Shown: piece after piece, positions 27,708 through 35,351 of the stretch
How positions within the stretch are numbered: position 1 is the first letter of the stretch
Layout: each line of letters opens with the position of its first letter
Assembly (NCBI GenBank): GCA_023228865.1
Contig: JALOAH010000013.1
Coordinates: 1 to 62,927, forward strand
Direction of reading: 5' to 3'
Length of the DNA stretch: 62,927 nucleotides
Source: Porticoccaceae bacterium
GTDB lineage: Bacteria; Pseudomonadota; Gammaproteobacteria; Pseudomonadales; Porticoccaceae
Translations under genes and position numbers: made by a program
The notes under the pieces: model-generated
Told to the model about the DNA's origin: nothing
The model's database searches: none
Seen by the model: only the letters and a program-made list of their open reading frames with translations

Positions 27708-28523
27708 ATGATTTATACAGCAGGTGTTGATGTTGGCTCAACACAAACCAAAGCGGTGATTATCGATTCCAACAGGAAAATTGTCGGCCGTGCTTTGACC
27801 GATACCGGGGCAAATGTTATGCAGGCGGCGCAAAATGCTTTCAACAGCTCGCTTCGCGATGGTGGCATCAAAGAAGCCGATGTCGCCTATGTCATAGGAA
27901 CCGGATATGGCCGCTACAAGGTTTCATTCGGTGACAAACAGGTGACCGAAATCAGCTGCCATGGTCGCGGTGCAGTACACATGTTTCCCGGTACTGGAAC
28001 CGTGATTGATATGGGCGGGCAGGACAGCAAGGCGATACGGGTCGATGGCGGCGGCGAAATTGTTGATTTTTGCATGAATGATAAATGTGCTGCAGGTACA
28101 GGGCGTTTCCTTGGGGCGGCGGCCAAGGCTCTCGGATTGCCCCTGGATGAACTGGGGGAAACCGCATTGAAATCCAGCAAACCGGTAAAAATAAGCACCA
28201 CCTGTACGGTTTTTGCCGAGGCGGAAGTGCTTTCCTGGCGGGCGAAAGGAAAATCCATTGAGGACATTCTTTGGGGTGTACACAAATCCATTGCGTTTCG
28301 TTCGTTTGGTTTGCTGCGTCGAGTCGGGATTGTCACTGAAATCACTTTTACCGGCGGTGTCGCCAAAAATACCGGCATGATCAAGGCTCTCGAAGAACTG
28401 CTTGAGTGCAAACTCAATGTCAGTGAAGACAGCCATTACATGGGCGCCCTCGGGGCGGCGTTGTTCGCAATGGATGAAGCCATTTATGGTGAATCCAAAA
28501 TATTGGAAGGGGTGCATTCATGA
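27708..28523 (+). CDS. aryl-CoA reductase activator subunit (ASKHA ATPase) 1
   Basis: 271 residues of the BadF/BadG/BcrA/BcrD ATPase family. The phosphate loop is [16 protein letters not shown]. The cluster-binding cysteines are C127 in [13 protein letters not shown] and C166 in [11 protein letters not shown]; the adenosine motif is [12 protein letters not shown] hydrolysis drives electrons from ferredoxin onto the reductase module through a [4Fe-4S] cluster shared with the second activator. It is short like the Azoarcus-type subunits and lacks the N-terminal domain of Thauera BcrA (about 440 residues). GGGAGG precedes ATG. By order it would correspond to the Q-type subunit. Confidence 0.85.
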   Translation: MIYTAGVDVGSTQTKAVIIDSNRKIVGRALTDTGANVMQAAQNAFNSSLRDGGIKEADVAYVIGTGYGRYKVSFGDKQVTEISCHGRGAVHMFPGTGTVIDMGGQDSKAIRVDGGGEIVDFCMNDKCAAGTGRFLGAAAKALGLPLDELGETALKSSKPVKISTTCTVFAEAEVLSWRAKGKSIEDILWGVHKSIAFRSFGLLRRVGIVTEITFTGGVAKNTGMIKALEELLECKLNVSEDSHYMGALGAALFAMDEAIYGESKILEGVHS

Positions 28524-29350
28524 CTTACACAATTGGATTGGATATCGGCTCAACCTATACAAAGGGTTTAATACTGGATTGCTTGGGCAATATTGTCTCG
28601 AGGTCGATGAGCCCCAGTGGTATAGAGTTGGAAACATCAACTCAAAGTGTGATGAATGATGTTCTCGATTTGGCCGGACTTAGCCAGAATGATATTGCTT
28701 ACTGCATTACCACCGGCTTTGGCCGCCACCAGTTTAGCGTCAGGGATACCCAGGTTACCGACGTCACAGCAGCGGCGAGGGGAGCCAATTTCCTTTTTCC
28801 GGGAACGAGAACCATTCTTGATATTGGCGGCCAGACCGTCAAGGCCAGCAGGATCGATGAACACAGAAAGGTGAAGACCTTTCGCTTGAACGACAAGTGT
28901 GCATCGGGAACGGGCACCTTCCTTGAAAAAACTGTCCGTTATATGGGTTACGACACCAGTGATATCGACGGCTTGCTCAAGGATGCGACCGAAGCTGCCT
29001 CTATTTCAGGAGTATGCACGGTATTTGCAGAATCCGAGGTGATCAACCATCTCAGTGAAAGTGTTCCCCCAGAAAACATTATGCTCGGCGCCGGACTGTC
29101 ATTGACAGGGCGTTCAGTGCAGCTTTTGCGGCGGGTAAAAATTGAAAACGAAGTGACATTGGTGGGCGGAATTCTGCGCTGGGGACGAATGGTTGAAGCC
29201 ATCTCCGGGGAGATTGATGCCCATGTCAATGTGCCCAAGGGTGACCTTCCCCAGTATACGGCGGCGCTTGGCTGTGCTGTTCTCGGCCATGTCCGCCTTA
29301 AAACGGCCGAATTTCCTGCCGGGAAACCCGTCCTCGCCAAAGCGTCCTGA
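28520..29350 (+). CDS. aryl-CoA reductase activator subunit (ASKHA ATPase) 2
   Basis: 276 residues, a paralogue of the preceding gene. It has [30 protein letters not shown] with C127, and [11 protein letters not shown] with C166 at exactly the same positions. [18 protein letters not shown] is the phosphate-2 region. Two different activator genes in tandem mark a class I benzoyl-CoA-type reductase rather than a 2-hydroxyacyl-CoA dehydratase, which has one. The start overlaps the previous stop by 4 bp. By order it would be the P-type subunit. Confidence 0.85.
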   Translation: MTYTIGLDIGSTYTKGLILDCLGNIVSRSMSPSGIELETSTQSVMNDVLDLAGLSQNDIAYCITTGFGRHQFSVRDTQVTDVTAAARGANFLFPGTRTILDIGGQTVKASRIDEHRKVKTFRLNDKCASGTGTFLEKTVRYMGYDTSDIDGLLKDATEAASISGVCTVFAESEVINHLSESVPPENIMLGAGLSLTGRSVQLLRRVKIENEVTLVGGILRWGRMVEAISGEIDAHVNVPKGDLPQYTAALGCAVLGHVRLKTAEFPAGKPVLAKAS

Positions 29351-29476
29351 GGGCTGGCTTGAAAACGGGTTCGTCCGCCATAACAGCGGCAACCCTCAAT
29401 ATCTGGGCAATCTTGAGATTTTTCAGGGTTGCGCCAACTGGGCGCAGGGAGCCACTTGAATTAAAAAGTAATGCCC

Positions 29477-29518
29477 TTGATCTGGATCAAGTCAATTCGT
29501 TCAATTGAAGAGTAACTT
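29477..29518 (+). promoter_or_regulatory. FNR-dependent promoter, perfect box
   Basis: TTGAT-CTGG-ATCAA (29477-29490) is a perfect FNR/ANR consensus. A -10 candidate TAACTT at 29513-29518 is exactly where a class II FNR promoter needs it, with the start near 29525. The nearest rightward operon is the ethylbenzene-dehydrogenase-like one. Confidence 0.72.
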
Positions 29519-29975
29519 AATAACGAAGGCATATGTGAATATGCATTAAAACGAATAAACGTTGTTGCTTCATAATTGTCAGATTTAGTGCGCAGGATCG
29601 TTTCGTTTTTATCCTGCAATAAAAGCCGTAATGCTGTGTTGATCGCCGTGAATTTTTACCGCCAGCGCCCTGTGCCTGGAAAAACTATAAAATAATCCGT
29701 GAATTGACAATGGCATGTTTTATTTTATGGCTGAGACCGGTTTGGTATTCCGCGTCGTTAGCGGCTACGGTTTTTCGATACATAAATTTACCCGCCCCAT
29801 GCAGAGCTGGCGAGGTAATAAAAAAATGCTCTGCCTCTTTCATCAATTGCAGCCTCTGTCATTGACGAAACCCACCGACACAGAAAAATCTGGCGATGTA
29901 AGCGCCTTTTTTCACAGCTTGCATTCGCATATGAAATTTCGCCACCAAGGCCAGGCTCCGTTTTCCACGGTGACC

Positions 29976-29996
29976 AGGCCTGAATTTATCAGGCCT
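29976..29996. repeat. palindrome AGGCCTGA-N5-TCAGGCCT
   Basis: A perfect 8-bp-arm dyad with loop ATTTA, about 135 bp upstream of the gamma-subunit gene, followed some ten bases later by a T-run (30006-30012). It could be a second operator, or an attenuator in the leader. Confidence 0.5.
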
Positions 29997-30130
29997 CTGG
30001 CGCAGTTTTTTTCGCTTACCTACTGGAGCGGCAAGTGTTTTTTTATGGGTGTCAATGGGATAAATAGAGCAGACAGCTGAAGTACTGCCGTTCGCCCTAT
30101 TTTCTATAAAACCAAAACAAGGGGTAAAAA

Positions 30131-30754
30131 ATGGATAGTCGACGTGTAAAAAATTCCAGCAGTTATTTGTCGCCCGTAGCTGGCGTCTGGAGCGCCATTG
30201 AGGCGGTGGAGGTCAGAATGATGCCAACACCTCTGGGTATGCAGCCTACGGAATATATCAGGCAGTCATGGAATAACAAGCCTTACGGAAGCGTGGATTC
30301 GTTGTCGGTGAGCAGCGTTCACGACGGCAAAACCCTAGCACTGAAGGTTAGTTGGCAAGGTGTCAGCCCCGAAGGCTCGGACTTTCCCGATGCCCTGGCA
30401 GTGGCCATGCCGATTGGCGAGTCGCCGCCCCTCGCCTTGATGGGAATGCCGGACAAACCCATCCATATTTTACGCTGGACTGCCAGCAACCCCATTCTTT
30501 CCTCAATTCTTTCCAAAGGTATCGGCCTCTCCGACCACGGGCCTTCAGTGGTGGCTGGCGCTGAAGCAGCAAAACAAAATGGAAAATGGCATCTGGTCAT
30601 GACGCGCCAGCTGGGCGTCGGCAAAAATATTGCCCCCCTCGTGGAGGGCAAATCCACAGAAGTGGGATTTGCGGTTTGGTACGGTGCCAACGAGGAGCGA
30701 GCCGGTATCAAGGCTTTTTCCGTTGACTGGCTTAACCTGACACTGGATGCGTAG
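30131..30754 (+). CDS. ethylbenzene-dehydrogenase-like gamma subunit (heme b)
   Basis: 207 residues, near the length of EbdC-type subunits. A beta-rich domain carries candidate axial ligands of heme b: methionines in LALMGMPDKPIHILRW and a lysine in the VEGKSTEVGFAVW or RAGIKAFSVDW segments, as in EBDH, which uses Met and Lys. The N-terminus (MDSRRVKNSSSYLSPVAGVW) does not look like a Sec signal peptide, which is unusual for a subunit expected in the periplasm. AGGGG precedes ATG. It is first in the operon, 8 bp before the beta gene; in ebdABCD the gamma gene is third. Confidence 0.75.
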   Translation: MDSRRVKNSSSYLSPVAGVWSAIEAVEVRMMPTPLGMQPTEYIRQSWNNKPYGSVDSLSVSSVHDGKTLALKVSWQGVSPEGSDFPDALAVAMPIGESPPLALMGMPDKPIHILRWTASNPILSSILSKGIGLSDHGPSVVAGAEAAKQNGKWHLVMTRQLGVGKNIAPLVEGKSTEVGFAVWYGANEERAGIKAFSVDWLNLTLDA

Positions 30755-30762
30755 GAGGAGTT

Positions 30763-31824
30763 ATGAGTGATAAACAAGTAGCAATGGTAATGGATCTCAA
30801 CAAATGCATCGGTTGCCAAACCTGCACGGTGGCCTGCAAACGTCTTTGGACTCGTCGTGAAGGCATGCGTCATCAGTGGTGGAATACCGTCAACTCCCAG
30901 CCGGGCACAGGAACTCCCCACGGATGGGAAAACATGGGTGGCGGATTTAAAGACGGAATTGCCCAGGTCGGTCACAGACCCACGGTGGATGAGTATGGCA
31001 AGGCCTGGGAGTTCAATTACCAGGAAGTTTTTTATGGTGGTAAAGACCATGTTCCACTGACTCCGGTAGACGGCGACGCCGATAAGGGCCCCAATTGGGA
31101 TGAGGACATAGGTGCTGGCGAGTACCCTAATGGCTATTATTTCTACCTGCCAAGAATTTGTAATCACTGCACCAAACCCGCCTGTCTGGCGGCCTGCCCG
31201 CGCAAGGCTATCGACAAGCGAGAGAACGATGGCATTGTTTTGATCGATGAAGACAGGTGTCGCGGTTATCGTTTTTGCCAGGAGGCCTGTCCCTATAAAA
31301 AAATCTACTACAACGAAACACTGGGTATTTCGCAAAAGTGTATTTTCTGTTTCCCGCGCATTGATGAAGGTGTAACCACCGCCTGTTCGCGGCAGTGTCC
31401 GGGACGGGTTCGCTTTGTGGGTTATCTCGATGACCCGGAAGGGCCAATCTACAAACTGGTTCATGAACACAAGATCGCCTTGCCCCTGCACCCAGAGTAT
31501 GGCACTCAGCCCAATGTTTTTTATGTGCCGCCAATGTCGCCACCGACACTGGATGAGAATGGTATTGCAACAGACAAACCGAGAATTCCCATAGAGTATC
31601 TGGTCTCCCTCTTTGGTTCAGAGGTAGAGGGCGTGCTCGACCGTTTACACAAGGAGCGAGAAAGAGTTGCAAGGGGGGAAAAATCAGAAATGCTGGATCT
31701 GTTGATTTCCAGAAAATGGATAGAAATGTTTGGTCCCTTTGGCAAACACCCGCGGGACGTGGGAGGCAATCCAGTACAAATGGTTACACCAGAACCGATC
31801 ACTGATAAAGGGGGTGTGGCATGA
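30763..31824 (+). CDS. ethylbenzene-dehydrogenase-like beta subunit (iron-sulphur)
   Basis: 353 residues, type II DMSO-reductase-family electron-transfer subunit. Cysteine groups in order: C15-x2-C18-x2-C21-x3-C25, then ICNHCTKPACLAACP, then CRGYRFCQEACPYKK, then KCIFCFPRI and CSRQCPG. Tyr replaces a Cys in CRGYRFC, as Trp does in NarH, which signals one [3Fe-4S] and three [4Fe-4S] clusters. No signal peptide is needed because it travels with the Tat-exported alpha subunit. The stop overlaps the alpha start by 4 bp. Confidence 0.9.
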   Translation: MSDKQVAMVMDLNKCIGCQTCTVACKRLWTRREGMRHQWWNTVNSQPGTGTPHGWENMGGGFKDGIAQVGHRPTVDEYGKAWEFNYQEVFYGGKDHVPLTPVDGDADKGPNWDEDIGAGEYPNGYYFYLPRICNHCTKPACLAACPRKAIDKRENDGIVLIDEDRCRGYRFCQEACPYKKIYYNETLGISQKCIFCFPRIDEGVTTACSRQCPGRVRFVGYLDDPEGPIYKLVHEHKIALPLHPEYGTQPNVFYVPPMSPPTLDENGIATDKPRIPIEYLVSLFGSEVEGVLDRLHKERERVARGEKSEMLDLLISRKWIEMFGPFGKHPRDVGGNPVQMVTPEPITDKGGVA

Positions 31825-34706
31825 ATATCGACCGTCGCAATTTTTTGAAAATGAGTGGTCTTGTGGTGGGCGGCCTGTCGCTGCCCAGTTTTGTGGTGCG
31901 CGCTGCTGTAAGTGCGGGTGAAAGCGCAATACCGAGCTATTCAAGCTGGAAGGATATTTATAAAGCACAGTGGACCTGGGATCGGGTTGTTCGCAGCACC
32001 CATTTATTGAACTGCTGGTATCAGGCTCATTGCTCATGGGATGTTTATGTCAAGGATGGTCTGGTCTATCGGGAAGAGCAGGCCGCCCAGTATCCCCAGA
32101 TCAATGAAGAACTTCCCGACTTCAACCCCCGCGGCTGTCAGAAAGGCTGCTGTTACAGCGAGCGGATGTATGACCAGACAAGGGTGCTGTACCCAATGAA
32201 GCGGGTAGGGGAACGGGGTGGCAACCGCTGGCAGCGGGTGAGTTGGGATGAGGCGCTGGATGATATTGCTGAAGCCTATCTCGACGCAGCTGTCAACGAG
32301 GGTACAGATACGACAGTATGGGATTTGGGTCCCGGCATCGATCTGGGCACCGGCATAGCAGCCCAGTCGAAATTCAGTATGCTCACCCAATCCGTGAGCC
32401 TGGATATGAATGGCGATATTGGCGACTCCCACCGGGGTTGCGTGGAAATGTTTGGCAAAATCAGTTTTGAGCGTTCAGCGGATGATTATTTCAAATCGGA
32501 TCTGATTTTATTCTGGGCGGGGAACCCCATTTACACGCAAATTCCACAGGCCCATTTCTTTATTGCCGCCAAATATAACGGCGCAAAAATTATTTCCATC
32601 GCTCCTGACTATAACGCCTCTGCCATCAAATCTGACCTCTGGATTCCCATCAAGCCGGGCACAGATGCTGCCCTGGCGCTGTCGGTGTGCCGGGAAATCA
32701 TTGAGGGCGGTCACGTTGACAAAGCCTTTGTCAAGGAACAGACAGACTTGCCATTGCTGGTGCGCAGCGATACGCGAAATTTTCTCAGACAAGCGGATGT
32801 TGTCGACGGAGGCGAAGAGCGGATTTTTATGCTGTGGGACAACGGCAACGATGGCCTGGCACCGGCTCCCTACCGCAGCCTGGCTCTCAACGGCTTGGAT
32901 CCAGAGCTCGACGTTCGCGCCCAGATTAGCTTGAAGGATGGCACCAGTGTTGAAGTACGCACGGTGTATTCGCTATTGCGGGAACGACTGGCGAAATATT
33001 CGCCGGAAGCGGCATCAAAAATGTGCGGTGTCCATGCAGATATGATCCGCAGGCTGGTGAAGGAAATTGTTTCAGCCAAGGCTGTCGCCGGTACAACCCA
33101 ATCCTGTCTCAACAAATACTATCACGGCAATCTGATGGAGCGCAGTATCGCCATGATCTATTGTCTGACCGGCAATATGGGGCGATCCGGCGCCGGTTTT
33201 GTCGGCTTTCCGCTGCTCACGCCGGATGGCACGGATAAATTTTCCATGACCCCCAATATCAGAGAGGTACAGAGTCATTTCGCCAAGCTTCAACCCATCA
33301 TCGATCAGCGCCTGGCGGATGGTGACACCCATGAAATGATCGTCAACGACTTTGGCCGATCACTGTTTAAACCGGGCTCTGCGCCGATACGCATGCCCCT
33401 GTGGGCTTCGGGACAATTGTTTTGGCAGGTTCACGGCGACATGCCGTCGCTGTCGAAAAATGCGCAAACCTGGAACTTGGGAATCAAGCGTTCAATCGAC
33501 GAGTATCTCGATGAATCCCTCGATAACAACTGGCAGCCCTTGCATCCCCCCAGAGAGAGGGAACCCAGACTGCTGTTCAGCATGGTCAGTAATCCACTGC
33601 GCCGTAAACGCAGCAGCCAGCAGTTGCTCGATGTGCTCTGGCCCAAGTTGACAATGGCAGTGGTGCTGGATTGGCGCATGAGCACCACGGCGCGCCATGC
33701 GGATTACATACTGCCCTGTGCCGGTTGGTACGAACACGCCAATCTTAAATGGGTAACGACCCTGGCGCCCTATCTGGTTACCAGTGATGCCGCAGTTCCA
33801 CCCCTGGGAGAGTCCAAAACCGACTGGGCCATTATTGTGTCTCTGTCAAAGCATATTCAGAAAAAAGCGCGGGAGCGGGGAATCGGAACCATCAAAAGTT
33901 CCCATGGCCTGGACGTCAATCTGGGGCAGCTTTACGAAGATATGACAATGGGCGGCGAGTTCAAGGAGGAGGACAACGAGAAAGTTGCCAAGGCGATTTA
34001 CGAACTGAGTTCTTCCTTCTCCAAGCAGACCTGGGAACAAACCAGGGAGCGCGGTTTTGCACGGTTTGAACGCGTATCCGAAGACCCCATATCCATAGGC
34101 AATATGTGCGAAATTCCGGAAAACGATTCCATCGTTCCCCTGACCTACCACATTCGCGACAAACAACCGTACCCGACGGCTACGCGCAGAATCCAGTTTT
34201 TTGTCGATCACGCGCTCTACGATGAAATGGATGAAGCCCTGGCCTGCCACAAGGAGCCACCAAAAATTGGTGGCGATTATCCCATTATGATGACAGGGGG
34301 ACACACCCGCTGGAGTATTCACGCTGCCTGGCGGGATAGCGAAACCATGTTGAGACTGCACCGCCCAGATCCCTATTTGCTGTTGTCTGTTGAAGACGCG
34401 GCACAGCGGAATATTGAAGATGGCGACTGGATAAAGGTTTACAACGATACCGGTTCTTACATCGTTCGCGCCAAGGTGGCACCCAGTGTGCAGCCTGGGC
34501 AGTCGATTATTTACCACGCCTGGGAGCGGCATCAATTCAGAGGTAAAACCGATATGAATGCGGTATCCGCTTCGCCCTTGAACCCGGTGGAGCTGGCTGG
34601 CGGCCATCCTCATCTGGATGCGGGGCTAATGTTTGCCCAAACCACTGAATTTGACCGGGATACGCGGGTGGAAGTACAGAGACTTCCGGGGGGACAGTTA
34701 GCATGA
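31821..34706 (+). CDS. ethylbenzene-dehydrogenase-like molybdenum alpha subunit
   Basis: 961 residues, close to EbdA (about 976). The Tat signal MNIDRRNFLKMSGLVVGGLS directs folded export. The FS0 cluster ligands read H61-x3-C65-x5-C71-x34-C106; histidine as first ligand is the type II mark. The candidate Mo-ligand Asp is D199 or D202 in NGDIGDSHRG. The enzyme would hydroxylate a hydrocarbon C-H with water, releasing two electrons through the beta clusters to heme b. Relatives act on ethylbenzene, p-cymene, limonene or sterol side chains; sequence alone does not tell which. Reduction enzymes (selenate, chlorate) are related but less likely beside an aryl-CoA reductase. Confidence 0.87.
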   Translation: MNIDRRNFLKMSGLVVGGLSLPSFVVRAAVSAGESAIPSYSSWKDIYKAQWTWDRVVRSTHLLNCWYQAHCSWDVYVKDGLVYREEQAAQYPQINEELPDFNPRGCQKGCCYSERMYDQTRVLYPMKRVGERGGNRWQRVSWDEALDDIAEAYLDAAVNEGTDTTVWDLGPGIDLGTGIAAQSKFSMLTQSVSLDMNGDIGDSHRGCVEMFGKISFERSADDYFKSDLILFWAGNPIYTQIPQAHFFIAAKYNGAKIISIAPDYNASAIKSDLWIPIKPGTDAALALSVCREIIEGGHVDKAFVKEQTDLPLLVRSDTRNFLRQADVVDGGEERIFMLWDNGNDGLAPAPYRSLALNGLDPELDVRAQISLKDGTSVEVRTVYSLLRERLAKYSPEAASKMCGVHADMIRRLVKEIVSAKAVAGTTQSCLNKYYHGNLMERSIAMIYCLTGNMGRSGAGFVGFPLLTPDGTDKFSMTPNIREVQSHFAKLQPIIDQRLADGDTHEMIVNDFGRSLFKPGSAPIRMPLWASGQLFWQVHGDMPSLSKNAQTWNLGIKRSIDEYLDESLDNNWQPLHPPREREPRLLFSMVSNPLRRKRSSQQLLDVLWPKLTMAVVLDWRMSTTARHADYILPCAGWYEHANLKWVTTLAPYLVTSDAAVPPLGESKTDWAIIVSLSKHIQKKARERGIGTIKSSHGLDVNLGQLYEDMTMGGEFKEEDNEKVAKAIYELSSSFSKQTWEQTRERGFARFERVSEDPISIGNMCEIPENDSIVPLTYHIRDKQPYPTATRRIQFFVDHALYDEMDEALACHKEPPKIGGDYPIMMTGGHTRWSIHAAWRDSETMLRLHRPDPYLLLSVEDAAQRNIEDGDWIKVYNDTGSYIVRAKVAPSVQPGQSIIYHAWERHQFRGKTDMNAVSASPLNPVELAGGHPHLDAGLMFAQTTEFDRDTRVEVQRLPGGQLA

Positions 34707-35242
34707 CTGGGGAAAGAGAATGCCTGAGCGCGGTGGAGCGCAGCGCCATATACAAAGGTCTCGCTTCGGCCTTTACCTATCCAAAGGAGGGAAGGGGGGC
34801 GACCCCTATGAATGGCGCCGAATACACCTCGGCTTTTGATCGTTCGGTGTCCGAAAGAGCCTGCTCGCTCCATGAGGCGAGCTATGGGGACGAGGATCAG
34901 AGCTCTCTTTTTGAAGAGCTTACGCGCTTCTACACCTACTTTGGGCTGTCCAGGTCTGAGGGGGCGCAGCTGCCGGATCATGTCGCCGTTGAGTTGGAGT
35001 TTATGCACTATCTAACCCATCTGGAGCAGCAGCTCGACGCTTCCCGATCGAAAGATTTGCTATCGCTACGACTTGCCCAGCGTGACTTCTTGACTCGCCA
35101 TTTACAGCGCGTCCTGAACGGTGTTAATAACAAGCTGAGAATAGATGTGGCGCCGCAGTATGAGGAAATCGTTCGCACCGCAGTCGCCTTTGTCAACGCA
35201 GAGGCAGAATGGCTGAACCTGGATCTTGCCTCCGCCGCCTGA
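34703..35242 (+). CDS. TorD-family chaperone, delta subunit for the molybdoenzyme
   Basis: 179 residues, all-helical. It has the TorD/DmsD-type centre: LFEELTRFYTYFGLSRSEGA then LPDHVAVELEFMHYLTHLEQ. Such proteins bind the Tat signal or apo-alpha subunit and assist molybdenum cofactor insertion, and are not part of the final enzyme. The start overlaps the alpha stop by 4 bp, completing a gamma-beta-alpha-delta operon. Confidence 0.87.
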   Translation: MTGERECLSAVERSAIYKGLASAFTYPKEGRGATPMNGAEYTSAFDRSVSERACSLHEASYGDEDQSSLFEELTRFYTYFGLSRSEGAQLPDHVAVELEFMHYLTHLEQQLDASRSKDLLSLRLAQRDFLTRHLQRVLNGVNNKLRIDVAPQYEEIVRTAVAFVNAEAEWLNLDLASAA

Positions 35243-35278
35243 ATCCTTGTGTGGACTTGCCTGTGCTGGCGCCATCCT

Positions 35279-35316
35279 CCGTTAACAACCCTGTCAGGAC
35301 GAAGGGTTGTTAACGG
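35279..35316. terminator. perfect 14-bp hairpin at the island's right edge
   Basis: CCGTTAACAACCCT pairs fully with AGGGTTGTTAACGG around a 10-nt loop, between the convergent delta-subunit gene and sppA. It lacks a T-run on either side, so a two-way terminator is likely but not certain. Confidence 0.55.
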
Positions 35317-35351
35317 CTCAGTAGCCTCAGGGTAATTGCGCCGGGTTAATT

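Larger units (their letters stand above)
29351..30130. other. 780-bp gap before the molybdoenzyme operon
   Basis: It holds an FNR promoter (29477-29518) and a perfect 8-bp-arm palindrome (29976-29996). A 121-codon open frame at 29715-30080 shows no motif and only a weak ribosome-binding site. If the FNR promoter drives the molybdoenzyme genes, the leader is about 600 nt. I cannot say whether the frame is translated. Confidence 0.5.

Noticed and set aside
25152..29350. Reading the four genes as a 2-hydroxyacyl-CoA dehydratase
   Set aside because: Those enzymes use a single homodimeric activator. Two tandem activator paralogues, a BCR-type ferredoxin and KorAB favour a class I aryl-CoA reductase.
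29715..30080. 121-codon frame before the gamma-subunit gene
   Set aside because: No recognisable domain, weak ribosome site, and it spans the palindrome at 29976. Kept only as a note in the gap entry.
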